Below, in pieces: positions 42,858 through 51,592 of a stretch of DNA of 64,000 bases. The number at the start of each line of letters is the position of its first letter. The stretch's first letter is position 1. The stretch lies in assembly GCF_000213055.1 (NCBI RefSeq), contig NZ_CM001165.1:1116001-1180000 (forward strand), read 5' to 3'. The notes beneath the pieces are model-generated. The model was not told the DNA's origin, did no database searches, and worked only from the letters and a program-made list of their open reading frames with translations. The DNA is from Streptomyces sp. Tu6071. GTDB lineage: Bacteria; Actinomycetota; Actinomycetes; Streptomycetales; Streptomycetaceae. A program made the translations under genes and the position numbers.

Positions 42858-45800
42858 TCAGGAGCGGGCGACGACTGCCTCGTGCGGCGGCGGGCCGTCG
42901 TCGTGACGCGCGGCGGCACCGGACGTCCGCGCCTCGTCGCGCTCGTCCATCGCGATCTGCACGACGGTCGGTTCGTGCTCGCGGCGGATGAGCAGGCCGC
43001 GGCCCGGATCTGCGCGGCGCGCGCGCTGGTCGGCCAGGAGGACGCCCTCGCGGTGGTCGCCCGACAGCAGGAGGCCGCTCGTGCCGTCCTGCTTGAGCTT
43101 GCTCAGCAGGGTGTCGGAGAGCAGGGCGCGCCCGGCGCCGGCGACCCGGCGGGCGAGGACGACGTGGAACCCGATCTCCTCGGCCTGCGCGAGGAAGGGA
43201 GCGAGCGGAGCGAGCGGGCCCTGCCCCATGCCTCCGGAGGCGAGGTCGTAGTCGTCCGCCACGAGGTACAGCTCGGGCCCCTGCCACCAGCTGCGGGCGG
43301 CGAGTTCGGCGGCTGTGATGTCCGGCGGGGGCATCCTGGTGCGCAGTGTCTCGGCGAGGGCCTGGGCCTGACCGGCGACCAGCTCGGCGTTGCTTCCGCG
43401 TGCGCCGATGTACTCGGGCGGCACGATGTCGAGCAGGCTGTGCCGGTAGTCGACGACCATGAGCCGCGCCTCCTTCGCGGAGCAGCGGTCCGCGAGGCCG
43501 CGCATCCAGGCGCGCAGGAAGGCGGTCTTGCCGGAACCCGAGTCCCCGAAGACGACGAAGTGCGGCGCGCCGGAAGTCAGGTCGAGGCCGACCGGGGCGA
43601 GGTCCGACTCGCGCAGGCCGATGGGCACCTCGCGCCCGCCGAGACCCGGGCCGTGCCCCTCCCAGCGGTTGGCGGGGCCGGACGTGGCCGCGCCGGCGAG
43701 CTCGCGCACGGTGACGCGGCGGGGGAGGACCCGCAGGGCGGGAGCCGCCGGTCGCTTCCACGCGGCGGCGATCCTGGCGACAAGGGTCCGCTCGGCCTCG
43801 GCGAGTCCCTCGGTCGTGTCCACGCCATCGAGGCGGGGAAGTGCCACGTGGTGGGTGAGGCCCGGCGGCAGGATGCCGCGTCCGGGCAGGCCCTGTCCGA
43901 TTCCTCGGGCGGCGGCGCGGTTGATCTCGGACTCGCTGGGATCGTTCAGTCGCAGTTCGAGGCGGCCGGGGATGCTGTCGCGCAGAGCGGGACGTATCTC
44001 CGCCCAGCGGTTGGCGGTGAGCCACAGGTGGACGCCGACACCGAGCCCGCGTGCGGCGATGTCGGTCAGCGCGGCGGCCGCGTCGTCCTCGGCGGTCTGC
44101 AGGGCCGGCCAGTTGTCGACGACCAGGACGACGTCGGCGCCGCGCACGCCTTCGGGCAGCTCCCCGGCCAGGCGTCGGGTGCGCAGTTCGGCGGCGGACT
44201 GGATGCGCAGCTCGCGGAACATCGCCTCCCGCGCGTTGATGAGGCGGCTGGTCTCGGCGAGGACGCGGCGTACGCGATCCTGGTCGCGACGGCCGGCGAT
44301 GCCCGCGACGTGCGGGGCGTCGGCGAGCCCGTGGAGCGTGCCGCCTCCCATGTCGATGACGTAGAACTCCACTTCGTCGGGCGTGTGGGTGAGCATCGCG
44401 CTGAGCATCGCGGTGCGCAGGAAGGTGGACTTCCCGCTCTGCGGCGCCCCGACGAGGGCGATGTGTCCCTGACGTCCGGTGAGATCGATGCCGATGGGGC
44501 GCTGTTCCTGGCGGGACGGCAGGTCGATGACGCCGGCGGGGAATTTGAGGGTGCCCGGCAGCGGCCAGAGCGGTGCGACGAGGCCCCGCTCGGGGTCTTC
44601 CGCGGGTTCGCCGAGCAGAGGAAGGAGGCTGATCCGCGCGGGCAGCGGCGGCAGCCACACCTGGTGGCCGGGGGTGTCCCCGCCGAGCAGCCGCTCGACG
44701 GCGAGCGCCAGCTCGGTGGTGGTGTTCTTGCCGGTCCACGCCCAGTCCGGTTTCTCCTCCTGCGGTACAGGCGGGGGGAGTTCGCCGTGGACGGCGAACG
44801 GCACCGGGTCGAGCGCCGCAGCGGGCGCCTCCGGATCGTGGCCGTGATAGGGGGCGGAGACGTGGGCGACGCGGAAGCGCTCGTACACCGTCTCGTCGAC
44901 CTTCAGGTAGGCGGAACCGGGGATGGCGGGGAGGCTGTAGGCATCCGCCGTGCCGAGGACGGCGCGGGACTCGGCGGCGCTGAAGGTGCGCAGACCGATC
45001 CGGTAGGAAAGGTGCGATTCGAGGCCCCGCAGGCGCCCTTCCTCCAAGCGCTGCGTGGCGAGCAGCAGATGGATGCCGAGGGAGCGGCCCACGCGGCCGA
45101 TCTGCACGAAGAGGTCGATGAAGTCGGGTCGTTGGGAGAGGAGTTCACCGAACTCGTCGACGACGACGAGCAGGTGCGGCAGCGGTTCGAGCGGACGGCC
45201 CTCGGCGTCGGTGGCGCCGGCCTCGCGGCGCAGCTGGTACTCGCGCACCGAGTCGGCGTTGCCGGCTTCGCGCAGCATCCGCTGACGGCGCTGCTGTTCG
45301 CCTTGGAGCGCCTGGCGCATGCGGTCGACGAGGGCGAGGTCGTCGGCGAGGTTGGTGATGAGGCCGGAGACGTGCGGCAGTTCCGTGACGCCGGCGAAGG
45401 TCGCGCCCCCCTTGAAGTCGACGAGGACGAAGGCGAGGTGTTCGGGCGAGTGGGTGAGCGCCAACCCGGTGACGAGGGTGCGCAACAGCTCGCTCTTGCC
45501 GGAGCCGGTGGCGCCGACGACGAGGCCGTGCGGACCGATGCCGCCCTGGGCGGCTTCCTTGAGGTCGAGGACGAGGGGCTGGCCGCTGCCCGTAACGCCG
45601 AGGGGGACGCTGAGCAGGTCCCGGCCGTCGGGGGCCCGGCGGCGGTCGCGCGGGTCGAAGGAGGCGATGTCGGCGATACCGAGCATCCCGGAGAGCGAGA
45701 CGTGCTCGGACAGGACCTGTTCGCGCTCGCCGGAGAGCAGCAGCGGGGCCAGGGCGCGGGCCGCGGCCTCCAGGACGCCGGGGGCCGCGGTGTCGACGGT

Positions 45801-46997
45801 GGCGTTCGCCACGCTCGCGTGCAGGGCGGAGTCTCGGCTCTCCAGGACGAGCTCGCCGCGCGCGTCGAGGCGCGCGCGCACGTCGACGCGGCCCGGCTCC
45901 GACCGCTCTTCGTCCACGAGGCACACGAGATGCAGGCCGATCTCGGGGCCGGCCTCGGTGAGCAGGTCGTTCAGGAGTGCCGAGCGGGCCCAGGCGGCTT
46001 CGGGGTCGTAGTCGTCGATGAAGACGACGAGGTGCCGCCGGGCGCCGGTGCCGCGCTGGGTGAGCAGGCGGTTGCCCCGCTCGGCGCGCGCGAGGAGCGC
46101 TTGGTCGAGGAGGGCGCGCAGGTGGTCGTGGAGGCCCGTGAGGTCGTCGGCGAGCATCGGTACGAGTTCCTGCTCGCGGGGCGCGCCTTCCTGTTCCGCG
46201 GGCTGGGCGTGCGGCAGCCACTTGGCCCAGTCCCAGGCGGAGTGCCCCCCGGTGACGACGGCGACCCGGACGTCGTCCGGCGCGTGCAGGGTGGAGAGCT
46301 GGAGCAGCAGCGCCTGGGCGAGTTCGCGGCCTTTGGCCCGCGGGCCGAGGACGCTGAGAACGCCGGATGCGCCGAGGTCGAGCCAGGCCGCCTGGTCCTC
46401 GATGGCGGAGTGCTGTTCGACGAGTTCGGCGGCGGCATGGCGGCAGGTGCTGTCGAACTCCACGGTCGGGTCGCTCTGCTCGTGCAGGCGCAGCGGGGCG
46501 AGGGGCGCCACGCTACCGGTGCCGACGCGCAGGCGCAGGAAGTCGTCGTCCCCGGGGCGGCGTTCCCATACCCTGCGGCGGCGGGTGGCCAGCGCCCAGA
46601 GCCGGTCGGGATGCGGATGGCGCCAGGCGTCCGCGGCACGCTGTTCCGCACGGGTGCGCAGGGCTTCCTTGCGCATTCCCGCGAGGTATTCCATGTACCG
46701 GTCGCGCTGGCGGAACTGGTTGCGGCGGCGGCTGCCACGCAGCTGCATCCGCACCCCGATGGTGATGCCCACCGAGACCACCACGAAGGCCATACCGAGC
46801 AGAATCATCCAGGCCCGCCCGTAGGCGACCATGTACGCCGCCATGCTGACGCTGGACAGCAGGGGGAGCAGGAGCATGAGCCAGCTCGCCGCGCCCTGGG
46901 GCTGGGGGCGCTGCGGTGGGGCGGCGAGCGTCGTGCCGCCCCGCGGGGCGGGAGGCGGCGTGATCCGCACTGGACGGTGGAAAGGTATTCGACTCAC
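42858..46997 (-). CDS. eccC: Type VII secretion FtsK/SpoIIIE ATPase EccC (three motor domains)
   Basis: The 1,379-residue protein has two N-terminal membrane helices (about 38-58 and 63-82), a linker domain, and three ATPase domains with P-loops GATGSGKSELL (about 494), GAPQSGKSTFL (about 856) and GDSGSGKTAFL (about 1151). Walker B strands read HLLVVVDEFGELL, VVLVVDNWPAL and LYLVADDY. Only the first has the Asp-Glu pair, consistent with EccC families where the first motor is the active one and the others bind substrate. This is the export motor for WXG100 proteins. It lies directly upstream of the giant gene in the operon and 54 bp after a WXG100 gene. Length matches EccC (Ca+Cb fused). Confidence 0.95.
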   Translation of the reverse strand: MSRIPFHRPVRITPPPAPRGGTTLAAPPQRPQPQGAASWLMLLLPLLSSVSMAAYMVAYGRAWMILLGMAFVVVSVGITIGVRMQLRGSRRRNQFRQRDRYMEYLAGMRKEALRTRAEQRAADAWRHPHPDRLWALATRRRRVWERRPGDDDFLRLRVGTGSVAPLAPLRLHEQSDPTVEFDSTCRHAAAELVEQHSAIEDQAAWLDLGASGVLSVLGPRAKGRELAQALLLQLSTLHAPDDVRVAVVTGGHSAWDWAKWLPHAQPAEQEGAPREQELVPMLADDLTGLHDHLRALLDQALLARAERGNRLLTQRGTGARRHLVVFIDDYDPEAAWARSALLNDLLTEAGPEIGLHLVCLVDEERSEPGRVDVRARLDARGELVLESRDSALHASVANATVDTAAPGVLEAAARALAPLLLSGEREQVLSEHVSLSGMLGIADIASFDPRDRRRAPDGRDLLSVPLGVTGSGQPLVLDLKEAAQGGIGPHGLVVGATGSGKSELLRTLVTGLALTHSPEHLAFVLVDFKGGATFAGVTELPHVSGLITNLADDLALVDRMRQALQGEQQRRQRMLREAGNADSVREYQLRREAGATDAEGRPLEPLPHLLVVVDEFGELLSQRPDFIDLFVQIGRVGRSLGIHLLLATQRLEEGRLRGLESHLSYRIGLRTFSAAESRAVLGTADAYSLPAIPGSAYLKVDETVYERFRVAHVSAPYHGHDPEAPAAALDPVPFAVHGELPPPVPQEEKPDWAWTGKNTTTELALAVERLLGGDTPGHQVWLPPLPARISLLPLLGEPAEDPERGLVAPLWPLPGTLKFPAGVIDLPSRQEQRPIGIDLTGRQGHIALVGAPQSGKSTFLRTAMLSAMLTHTPDEVEFYVIDMGGGTLHGLADAPHVAGIAGRRDQDRVRRVLAETSRLINAREAMFRELRIQSAAELRTRRLAGELPEGVRGADVVLVVDNWPALQTAEDDAAAALTDIAARGLGVGVHLWLTANRWAEIRPALRDSIPGRLELRLNDPSESEINRAAARGIGQGLPGRGILPPGLTHHVALPRLDGVDTTEGLAEAERTLVARIAAAWKRPAAPALRVLPRRVTVRELAGAATSGPANRWEGHGPGLGGREVPIGLRESDLAPVGLDLTSGAPHFVVFGDSGSGKTAFLRAWMRGLADRCSAKEARLMVVDYRHSLLDIVPPEYIGARGSNAELVAGQAQALAETLRTRMPPPDITAAELAARSWWQGPELYLVADDYDLASGGMGQGPLAPLAPFLAQAEEIGFHVVLARRVAGAGRALLSDTLLSKLKQDGTSGLLLSGDHREGVLLADQRARRADPGRGLLIRREHEPTVVQIAMDERDEARTSGAAARHDDGPPPHEAVVARS

Positions 46998-47051
46998 GGT
47001 GGCTGCCTAGTGGGCTGTCGTCGGACGGGGCGGGGCGCGGGGCGGGGGAGC

Positions 47052-47504
47052 TCAGTCGGGGAAGGTCATCGTGATGGCCGTCTTGTTGGTGTCGGTCTCC
47101 TCGGCGGGCGGCGTGTCCTTGGGGTCCTCGCCGGACCCGCCGCCGGTGAGCGCGTCGTGGAACTTGCTGAAGCCGTCCTTGATGCCGTTCTCGGCCAGGC
47201 TGTAGTTGTGCTCGGCGTCCGAGACGCCGCCGGCGAGCACGGGCAGCACGGCGGGGGTGTCGTCGTCCTTGAGGCCGAACAGTTCACGCATCACGCGGTT
47301 CCACTCGTCCACAACGGCCTGAGCGTCGGAGGCGGCCTTCCCCTCCCAGCGCAGCCGCAGCCCGAAGATGCGGTCGCCGATGGCCTTGGTGGTCTCCGAA
47401 ACCTCCTTGCTCAGTTCGGTCAGCTTCTTCGCCGACGACGCCATCCCCTGCGGGGAGATCTTGAGGGAGGAGGAGTCGTAGTCGGCCTCGCCGTTGGCTG
47501 CCAT
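47052..47504 (-). CDS. WXG100-family protein
   Basis: The 150-residue protein is a helical hairpin with WEG (Trp53, RLRWEGKAASDAQ) between the two helices. The acidic C-terminal tail (EDPKDTPPAEETDTNK) extends beyond the usual 100 residues. It is the gene just upstream of eccC and therefore a strong candidate substrate or partner of that motor. ATG 47504 follows GGAAAGG at seven bases. Confidence 0.9.
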   Translation of the reverse strand: MAANGEADYDSSSLKISPQGMASSAKKLTELSKEVSETTKAIGDRIFGLRLRWEGKAASDAQAVVDEWNRVMRELFGLKDDDTPAVLPVLAGGVSDAEHNYSLAENGIKDGFSKFHDALTGGGSGEDPKDTPPAEETDTNKTAITMTFPD

Positions 47505-47574
47505 GACGCACCTTTCCGGCGAAATGCGTTGCCGGGCGCGGGAGTTGCTCCCGTACTCGACATCACTTCCGCGC

Positions 47575-47640
47575 TGGCAAATACCTGTATAAGTGGTAGA
47601 GCTGGCAGAGTTGTTCAGAACAGATCCCCGGTCGCCACAG
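47575..47640. promoter_or_regulatory. Divergent promoter region within the type VII cluster
   Basis: This gap between the minus-strand WXG100 gene and the plus-strand gene at 47676 is locally AT-rich. On the plus strand it contains TATAAG (about 47588-47593), and TGTTCAGAACA (47612-47622), a perfect 11-bp palindrome that could bind a regulator. No firm -35 was seen. Confidence 0.45.
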
Positions 47641-47675
47641 CCCCAGGATGGTGCCGGGCGGACAAGGGAGCGTGC

Positions 47676-48302
47676 ATGAGCGGCGGAATAGAGTCCGCGT
47701 ACGACAAGACCCCCCTGCCGGAGCCCGACGAATCGGACGACGGTTCGGAGAAGAGCGCCGACAACGGCAAGGACCTCAGCGGACTCGTCCCGGAGGACAA
47801 GGTCGCCTGGACGACCGCTCCCTCCTTCAACGACGAACCGCAGGACATCGGCGGCGGCGGCGACGAGGCGGACAAGAAGGACCCCGGCCCGCCCTCCGGC
47901 GACATCGACGTCGATCTCGCCTCCCTGCGCACCGCCGAGGCGTCCATGCTCGTGGAGGCGCGCGCGATGGTCGCCAAGTACGAGGAGGTACGCGCGCTCG
48001 TCGCCTCCGCCAAGGACACCGTCTTCGGGCAGACCGCCAAGGACAAAGCCGAGAGTGGTGAGGGCCACACGAGCCTGGCCAGTGGCTACAAGCCCCCGGC
48101 CGAGGACTCCGACAACCCCTTCGCCCCCGCGGCACGCGAGTTCGCCGCCGAGATGAACCCGGCGATGGAGCGCGCGCTGCTCCAGGTCGGCTCGTCCCTG
48201 GAGAAGTTCGGCGAGTACATCGCCTTGGTCAACCACTCGGGGCAGGTCTACGGACACGCCGACCGCGAGTCGCGCTTCCCGGCCCCGCCCGGCAACGCCT
48301 GA
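47676..48302 (+). CDS. Helical acidic protein of the type VII cluster, opposite strand
   Basis: The 208-residue protein has an acidic disordered head (residues 1-75, Asp/Glu/Gly/Pro) and then a two-helix region: DVDLASLRTAEASMLVEARA through VASAKDTVFGQTAKD, and AAREFAAEMNPAMERALLQV to NHSGQVYG. The hairpin length fits a WXG100/ESX-like fold but there is no WXG tripeptide. It is the only cluster gene on the plus strand. AAGGGA lies seven bases upstream of ATG 47676. It may be a chaperone, a regulator or a secreted partner. I do not recognise the family. Confidence 0.8.
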   Translation: MSGGIESAYDKTPLPEPDESDDGSEKSADNGKDLSGLVPEDKVAWTTAPSFNDEPQDIGGGGDEADKKDPGPPSGDIDVDLASLRTAEASMLVEARAMVAKYEEVRALVASAKDTVFGQTAKDKAESGEGHTSLASGYKPPAEDSDNPFAPAAREFAAEMNPAMERALLQVGSSLEKFGEYIALVNHSGQVYGHADRESRFPAPPGNA

Positions 48303-48307
48303 GGCCC

Positions 48308-48347
48308 GCCCTTCGGCCGCCCCGTACCGGACGGGTCGGCCGAGGGG
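48308..48347. terminator. Hairpin between convergent type VII genes
   Basis: CTTCGGCCG-C-CCCGT pairs with ACGGG-T-CGGCCGAGG across a short loop, six bases after the stop at 48302 and 29 bases before the opposite stop at 48376. It can serve both strands. Confidence 0.6.
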
Positions 48348-48375
48348 CTTCTGAGGGCGTGCGCCGCGGCGACGC

Positions 48376-48717
48376 TCAGCCATCCGCGCCCCCGCCGCCC
48401 TCCCCGTGGAGGTTGCGCTCGTTCTTCTCCTCGGCAGCGTGGTAGTTGTCATAGCTCGTCTGCATCTTGGTGATGATGTCCGCGAGGACCTTCCTGAGGT
48501 CCTCCTGGCACCTGTGGAACCAGTTCGTGATCTCGTCGAAGGTGCCGAAGGCCGGGCTGTGCCAGTCGTCGCCGACGCTCTTCATGGCCGTGTCGATGTC
48601 GTCCATGAGCTCGTTGACGTGCTGGGACGATGTCCGGACGTATCCGAGCGTGTCCCGCAGTTCCGCCAGGTCGGCCTTGAACTCCTCGAAGGTGATCTCC
48701 TCAGCCATGCCTGGCAC
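48376..48717 (-). CDS. WXG100-like protein (WHS variant)
   Basis: The 113-residue protein has two amphipathic helices flanking DDWHSPAFGTF (Trp52), where Ser replaces Gly of WXG. The C-terminal tail (AAEEKNERNLHGE) is charged. It is likely a secreted partner or substrate of the EccC system. AGGAAGG lies six bases upstream of ATG 48717, so I prefer that start over ATG 48708. Confidence 0.88.
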   Translation of the reverse strand: MPGMAEEITFEEFKADLAELRDTLGYVRTSSQHVNELMDDIDTAMKSVGDDWHSPAFGTFDEITNWFHRCQEDLRKVLADIITKMQTSYDNYHAAEEKNERNLHGEGGGGADG

Positions 48718-48798
48718 ACCTTCCTCTCCCCCGGTCGCCCGGGGTCTGCGGTCGCTGCGCGGCGTACGGGACGCGCGCGGGGTGAAGGAGCGCGCCGG

Positions 48799-51519
48799 TC
48801 ACAGCGTGCCCTCGGGCGGCAGATCGTCCGGCAGGAGCACCGTGAGGAGCCCTGGTTCGGCGGCGGCCAGCCCGGCCGGGCCGAGGTCGAGTTCCGCGAC
48901 GCGCTGAGCGTGCCGCTCCGTCATGCGCTGGAACACCTGCCGAGCGCTGCGCCCGTTCCCGAAGCGCTCGCCGCGCGGCAGCGTCTCGAAGTAGTTGTGC
49001 AGCGCCTCCAGGGTCTGTGGCGCGCACGTGTACTCGTGACGCGTGGCCTGGTACTCGACGATGCGCACCAGTTCCGCGGAGGAGTAGTCCTCGAAGGAGA
49101 GGGTGCGGGTGAAGCGAGAGGCGAGGCCCGCGTTGGAGCCCAGCAGGCGGTCCATCTCGCTGGGGTAACCGGCGACGATGACGACGATCTCGTCGCGGTG
49201 GTCCTCCATGAGCTTCACGAGCGTCGAGACGGCCTCGGCACCGAAGTCCGTCACCTGCCCTTGCGGGACGAGGGAGTACGCCTCGTCGATGAAGAGCACG
49301 CCGCCCAGGGCGCGTTTGAAGACGGCGGTAGTGCGGGGCGCGGTGTGCCCCACGTACTCGCCGACCAGGTCCGAGCGGTCGGTCTCGACGAGATGCCCCC
49401 GGCTGAGCAGGCCCAGGGCGGCGAGAAAGCCGCCGTACAGGCGGGCCACGGTGGTCTTGCCCGTGCCGGCGTTGCCGGCGAAGACGAGGTGGCGGCTGAG
49501 CGGCGGCGGGGCGAGCCCGGCGTCCTGACGCACCTTGACCATCTGCATGAGCCGGGTCAGGGTCAGCACTTCGCGCTTGACGCCGTCGAGACCGACCAGG
49601 CGGTCGAGTTCGGCGTGCAGTTCCGCGAGCCGGGCGGCGTCGTCACCGGTCCCCTCTTCGGCCTCTCCGGCACCCGGCTCCTCCTCCGTCACGCCCGGTG
49701 TGCGGAGGGCGGGAGTGGCGGCGAGGACGGGGGGCCTGCCGTCCTCGCCGCCGAGTCCGGGCAAGAGCGCTTCGGCGACGTCTTCGACCTCGCAGTCCTC
49801 GGCGCGCACGGTGGCGCCCTCCGCGCGCAGCAGGTCACTCCCCGTGGCCGCGACCGTGCAGCGGCGCAGCACGATGTCGCTGCCTGCGGCGGCGTAGACC
49901 GCGGGGAAGCTGCTGCGGTTGAAGCGGCAGTCCTCGTAGGTGCCCGTGCCGCCCTCGTCGACGAACAAGGCGTTCTTCGCGGCGCCGTCGACGACGAGGC
50001 CGCGCACCTGGGGCCGGGCCCCGGCGCGTACGACGAGCCCGCTGCCCCCGGGCGCGGTCACGGTGCCGCCCTGGATGACGACGGTGCTCTCCTCCTCCGC
50101 GACCACTCCGGCCCCGCCGCTGCCGGAGACCGTCAGCTCCTCCAAGCGGGCCCCGGTGCGGGAACCGACCCGGACGCCGCCGTCGGTGGTGCCGGAGACC
50201 GTGCAGCGAGCGAGGAGCGGACGGTGGCTGGTGCGCAGCAGGACGCCGTCGCGGCCACCGGTAAAGCGGCACTCGCGCAGCGCCGCGTCACCGTCCTCGA
50301 CGACGACGGCGGCCAGTTCGGCACCGCTCACCTCGCAGCCGGTGGCGAGGAGTTCGGCCCGTGCGGTGACGCGGAGCCCGTACTCGGGCGATCCGCTGAC
50401 GACGCAGTCGCGCGCCTCCAGCCGGGCGGCACCGCCCAGGTGGACGGCGGTGTAGGCGGTGTCGCGCACGGTGCAGCCGGTGAGCGCGAGGCCGGACTCA
50501 CCGACGGCGTAGAGCCCGTTGGCCCCGGTGCGGGCGAAGGTGGACTCATGGGCGGAGACGTGGGCGCCGTCGCGTACCACGAGGGCGCTGTCGGCGCAGT
50601 CCACCGCACGCAGGGAGTGGAGTTCGCCGCGCGCCTCGCCGGAGAGGAGGACGGCGGCGCCGTCGGTGTGGTGGACGTGGCAGTCGTCGAGCCGTACGGC
50701 GCTGCCGTCCTCGGCGAGCACTCCGGCGCCCCGGGTGCGAAAGATCTCGCAGCCGCGCAGGCGTACCCCGTGCCCGGCGGCGCCATCGACACGCGCCGGC
50801 TCGGGGTGCGCCTCGGCCTGCCGTCCGGCGGCGCCCCGGGCCCACAGCCCCTGGCCTCCCGTCTGGTGGAGACGGCACTCGTCGAGGCTCGCCGTGGCAT
50901 GGCCGACGACGAGGACGGCGGATTCCCCGCTCGCGCGCACTTCGCAGCGGTTCAGTCGCAGGTGTGCCGCGCCGGTGACGAGAACGCCGTGGCCGGTGAC
51001 GCCGTCGATCAGCGAGTCGACCACCTCGACGCGCGTCTCGTCCTCGACGCGCAAGCCCTCGCCGGTGCCACCGGCCAGGGTGACGTTCTCCAACGCGGCC
51101 CGGGCGGTGCCCGTCAGGCGCAGCGAGGCGGCGCCCGAGCGCCTGACAGAGCAGTCGACGAGCACCGCTCGGGCCGTACCGGCGACTTCGACGCGCCCGC
51201 CGCTGATCTCGCAGCCGCGCAATGCGGGTTCGCCGCCGCGCAGGAGAACGGCCGGCTCACGGGGAGCGTCGGACTCGATGGCGAAGCCGCGTATCTCCGC
51301 CCGCCCGGAGTGCACCGTGAGGGCGGGACCGCGGGCGGCGACGAGCCGCACGGTGCCCTTCGCCACGAGGCTGACGTCCCGGTCCAGGACCAGGCTCTCG
51401 GTGTACGTGCCGGCCTGGACGGTGACCACGGCGCCGGGCTTCGCCGCGCGTACCGCCGCACCGATCGTCCGGTGGCCGCCCCAGCTCCCCGGGGCGACGC
51501 GTTCGGCCGCAGCCCTCAT
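48799..51519 (-). CDS. Right-handed beta-helix fused to a CbxX/CfqX-type AAA+ ATPase (EccA-like)
   Basis: The 906-residue protein has two parts. Residues about 15-600 are repeated 20-25-residue rungs (VRLRGCEIFRTRGAGVLAED, LTGCTVRDTAYTAVHLGG, and so on) typical of a right-handed parallel beta-helix. After an acidic linker, residues 640-900 form an AAA+ domain with LVGLDGVKREV, VFAGNAGTGKTTVARLY (P-loop near 681), GGVLFIDEAYSL (Walker B near 745), VIVAGYPSEMD and ASRFTRTLSFEDYS. Mycobacterial EccA has the same AAA+ type but a TPR head; here a beta-helix takes its place. It is between EccD and a WXG100 gene. A GTG at 51522 is the alternative start. Confidence 0.9.
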   Translation of the reverse strand: MRAAAERVAPGSWGGHRTIGAAVRAAKPGAVVTVQAGTYTESLVLDRDVSLVAKGTVRLVAARGPALTVHSGRAEIRGFAIESDAPREPAVLLRGGEPALRGCEISGGRVEVAGTARAVLVDCSVRRSGAASLRLTGTARAALENVTLAGGTGEGLRVEDETRVEVVDSLIDGVTGHGVLVTGAAHLRLNRCEVRASGESAVLVVGHATASLDECRLHQTGGQGLWARGAAGRQAEAHPEPARVDGAAGHGVRLRGCEIFRTRGAGVLAEDGSAVRLDDCHVHHTDGAAVLLSGEARGELHSLRAVDCADSALVVRDGAHVSAHESTFARTGANGLYAVGESGLALTGCTVRDTAYTAVHLGGAARLEARDCVVSGSPEYGLRVTARAELLATGCEVSGAELAAVVVEDGDAALRECRFTGGRDGVLLRTSHRPLLARCTVSGTTDGGVRVGSRTGARLEELTVSGSGGAGVVAEEESTVVIQGGTVTAPGGSGLVVRAGARPQVRGLVVDGAAKNALFVDEGGTGTYEDCRFNRSSFPAVYAAAGSDIVLRRCTVAATGSDLLRAEGATVRAEDCEVEDVAEALLPGLGGEDGRPPVLAATPALRTPGVTEEEPGAGEAEEGTGDDAARLAELHAELDRLVGLDGVKREVLTLTRLMQMVKVRQDAGLAPPPLSRHLVFAGNAGTGKTTVARLYGGFLAALGLLSRGHLVETDRSDLVGEYVGHTAPRTTAVFKRALGGVLFIDEAYSLVPQGQVTDFGAEAVSTLVKLMEDHRDEIVVIVAGYPSEMDRLLGSNAGLASRFTRTLSFEDYSSAELVRIVEYQATRHEYTCAPQTLEALHNYFETLPRGERFGNGRSARQVFQRMTERHAQRVAELDLGPAGLAAAEPGLLTVLLPDDLPPEGTL

Positions 51520-51592
51520 CACGCCTCCGCCCGCCGGGCCCCGGTCCGCCGAGCCCGTGGCTCACGCACTGCCGACGCACGGGGGGCGGGCC

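Noticed and set aside
42732..47675. Long plus-strand frame antisense to eccC, upstream of and in frame with the gene at 47676
   Set aside because: Only the part from ATG 47676 has natural composition, a ribosome site and helical structure; the rest mirrors eccC.
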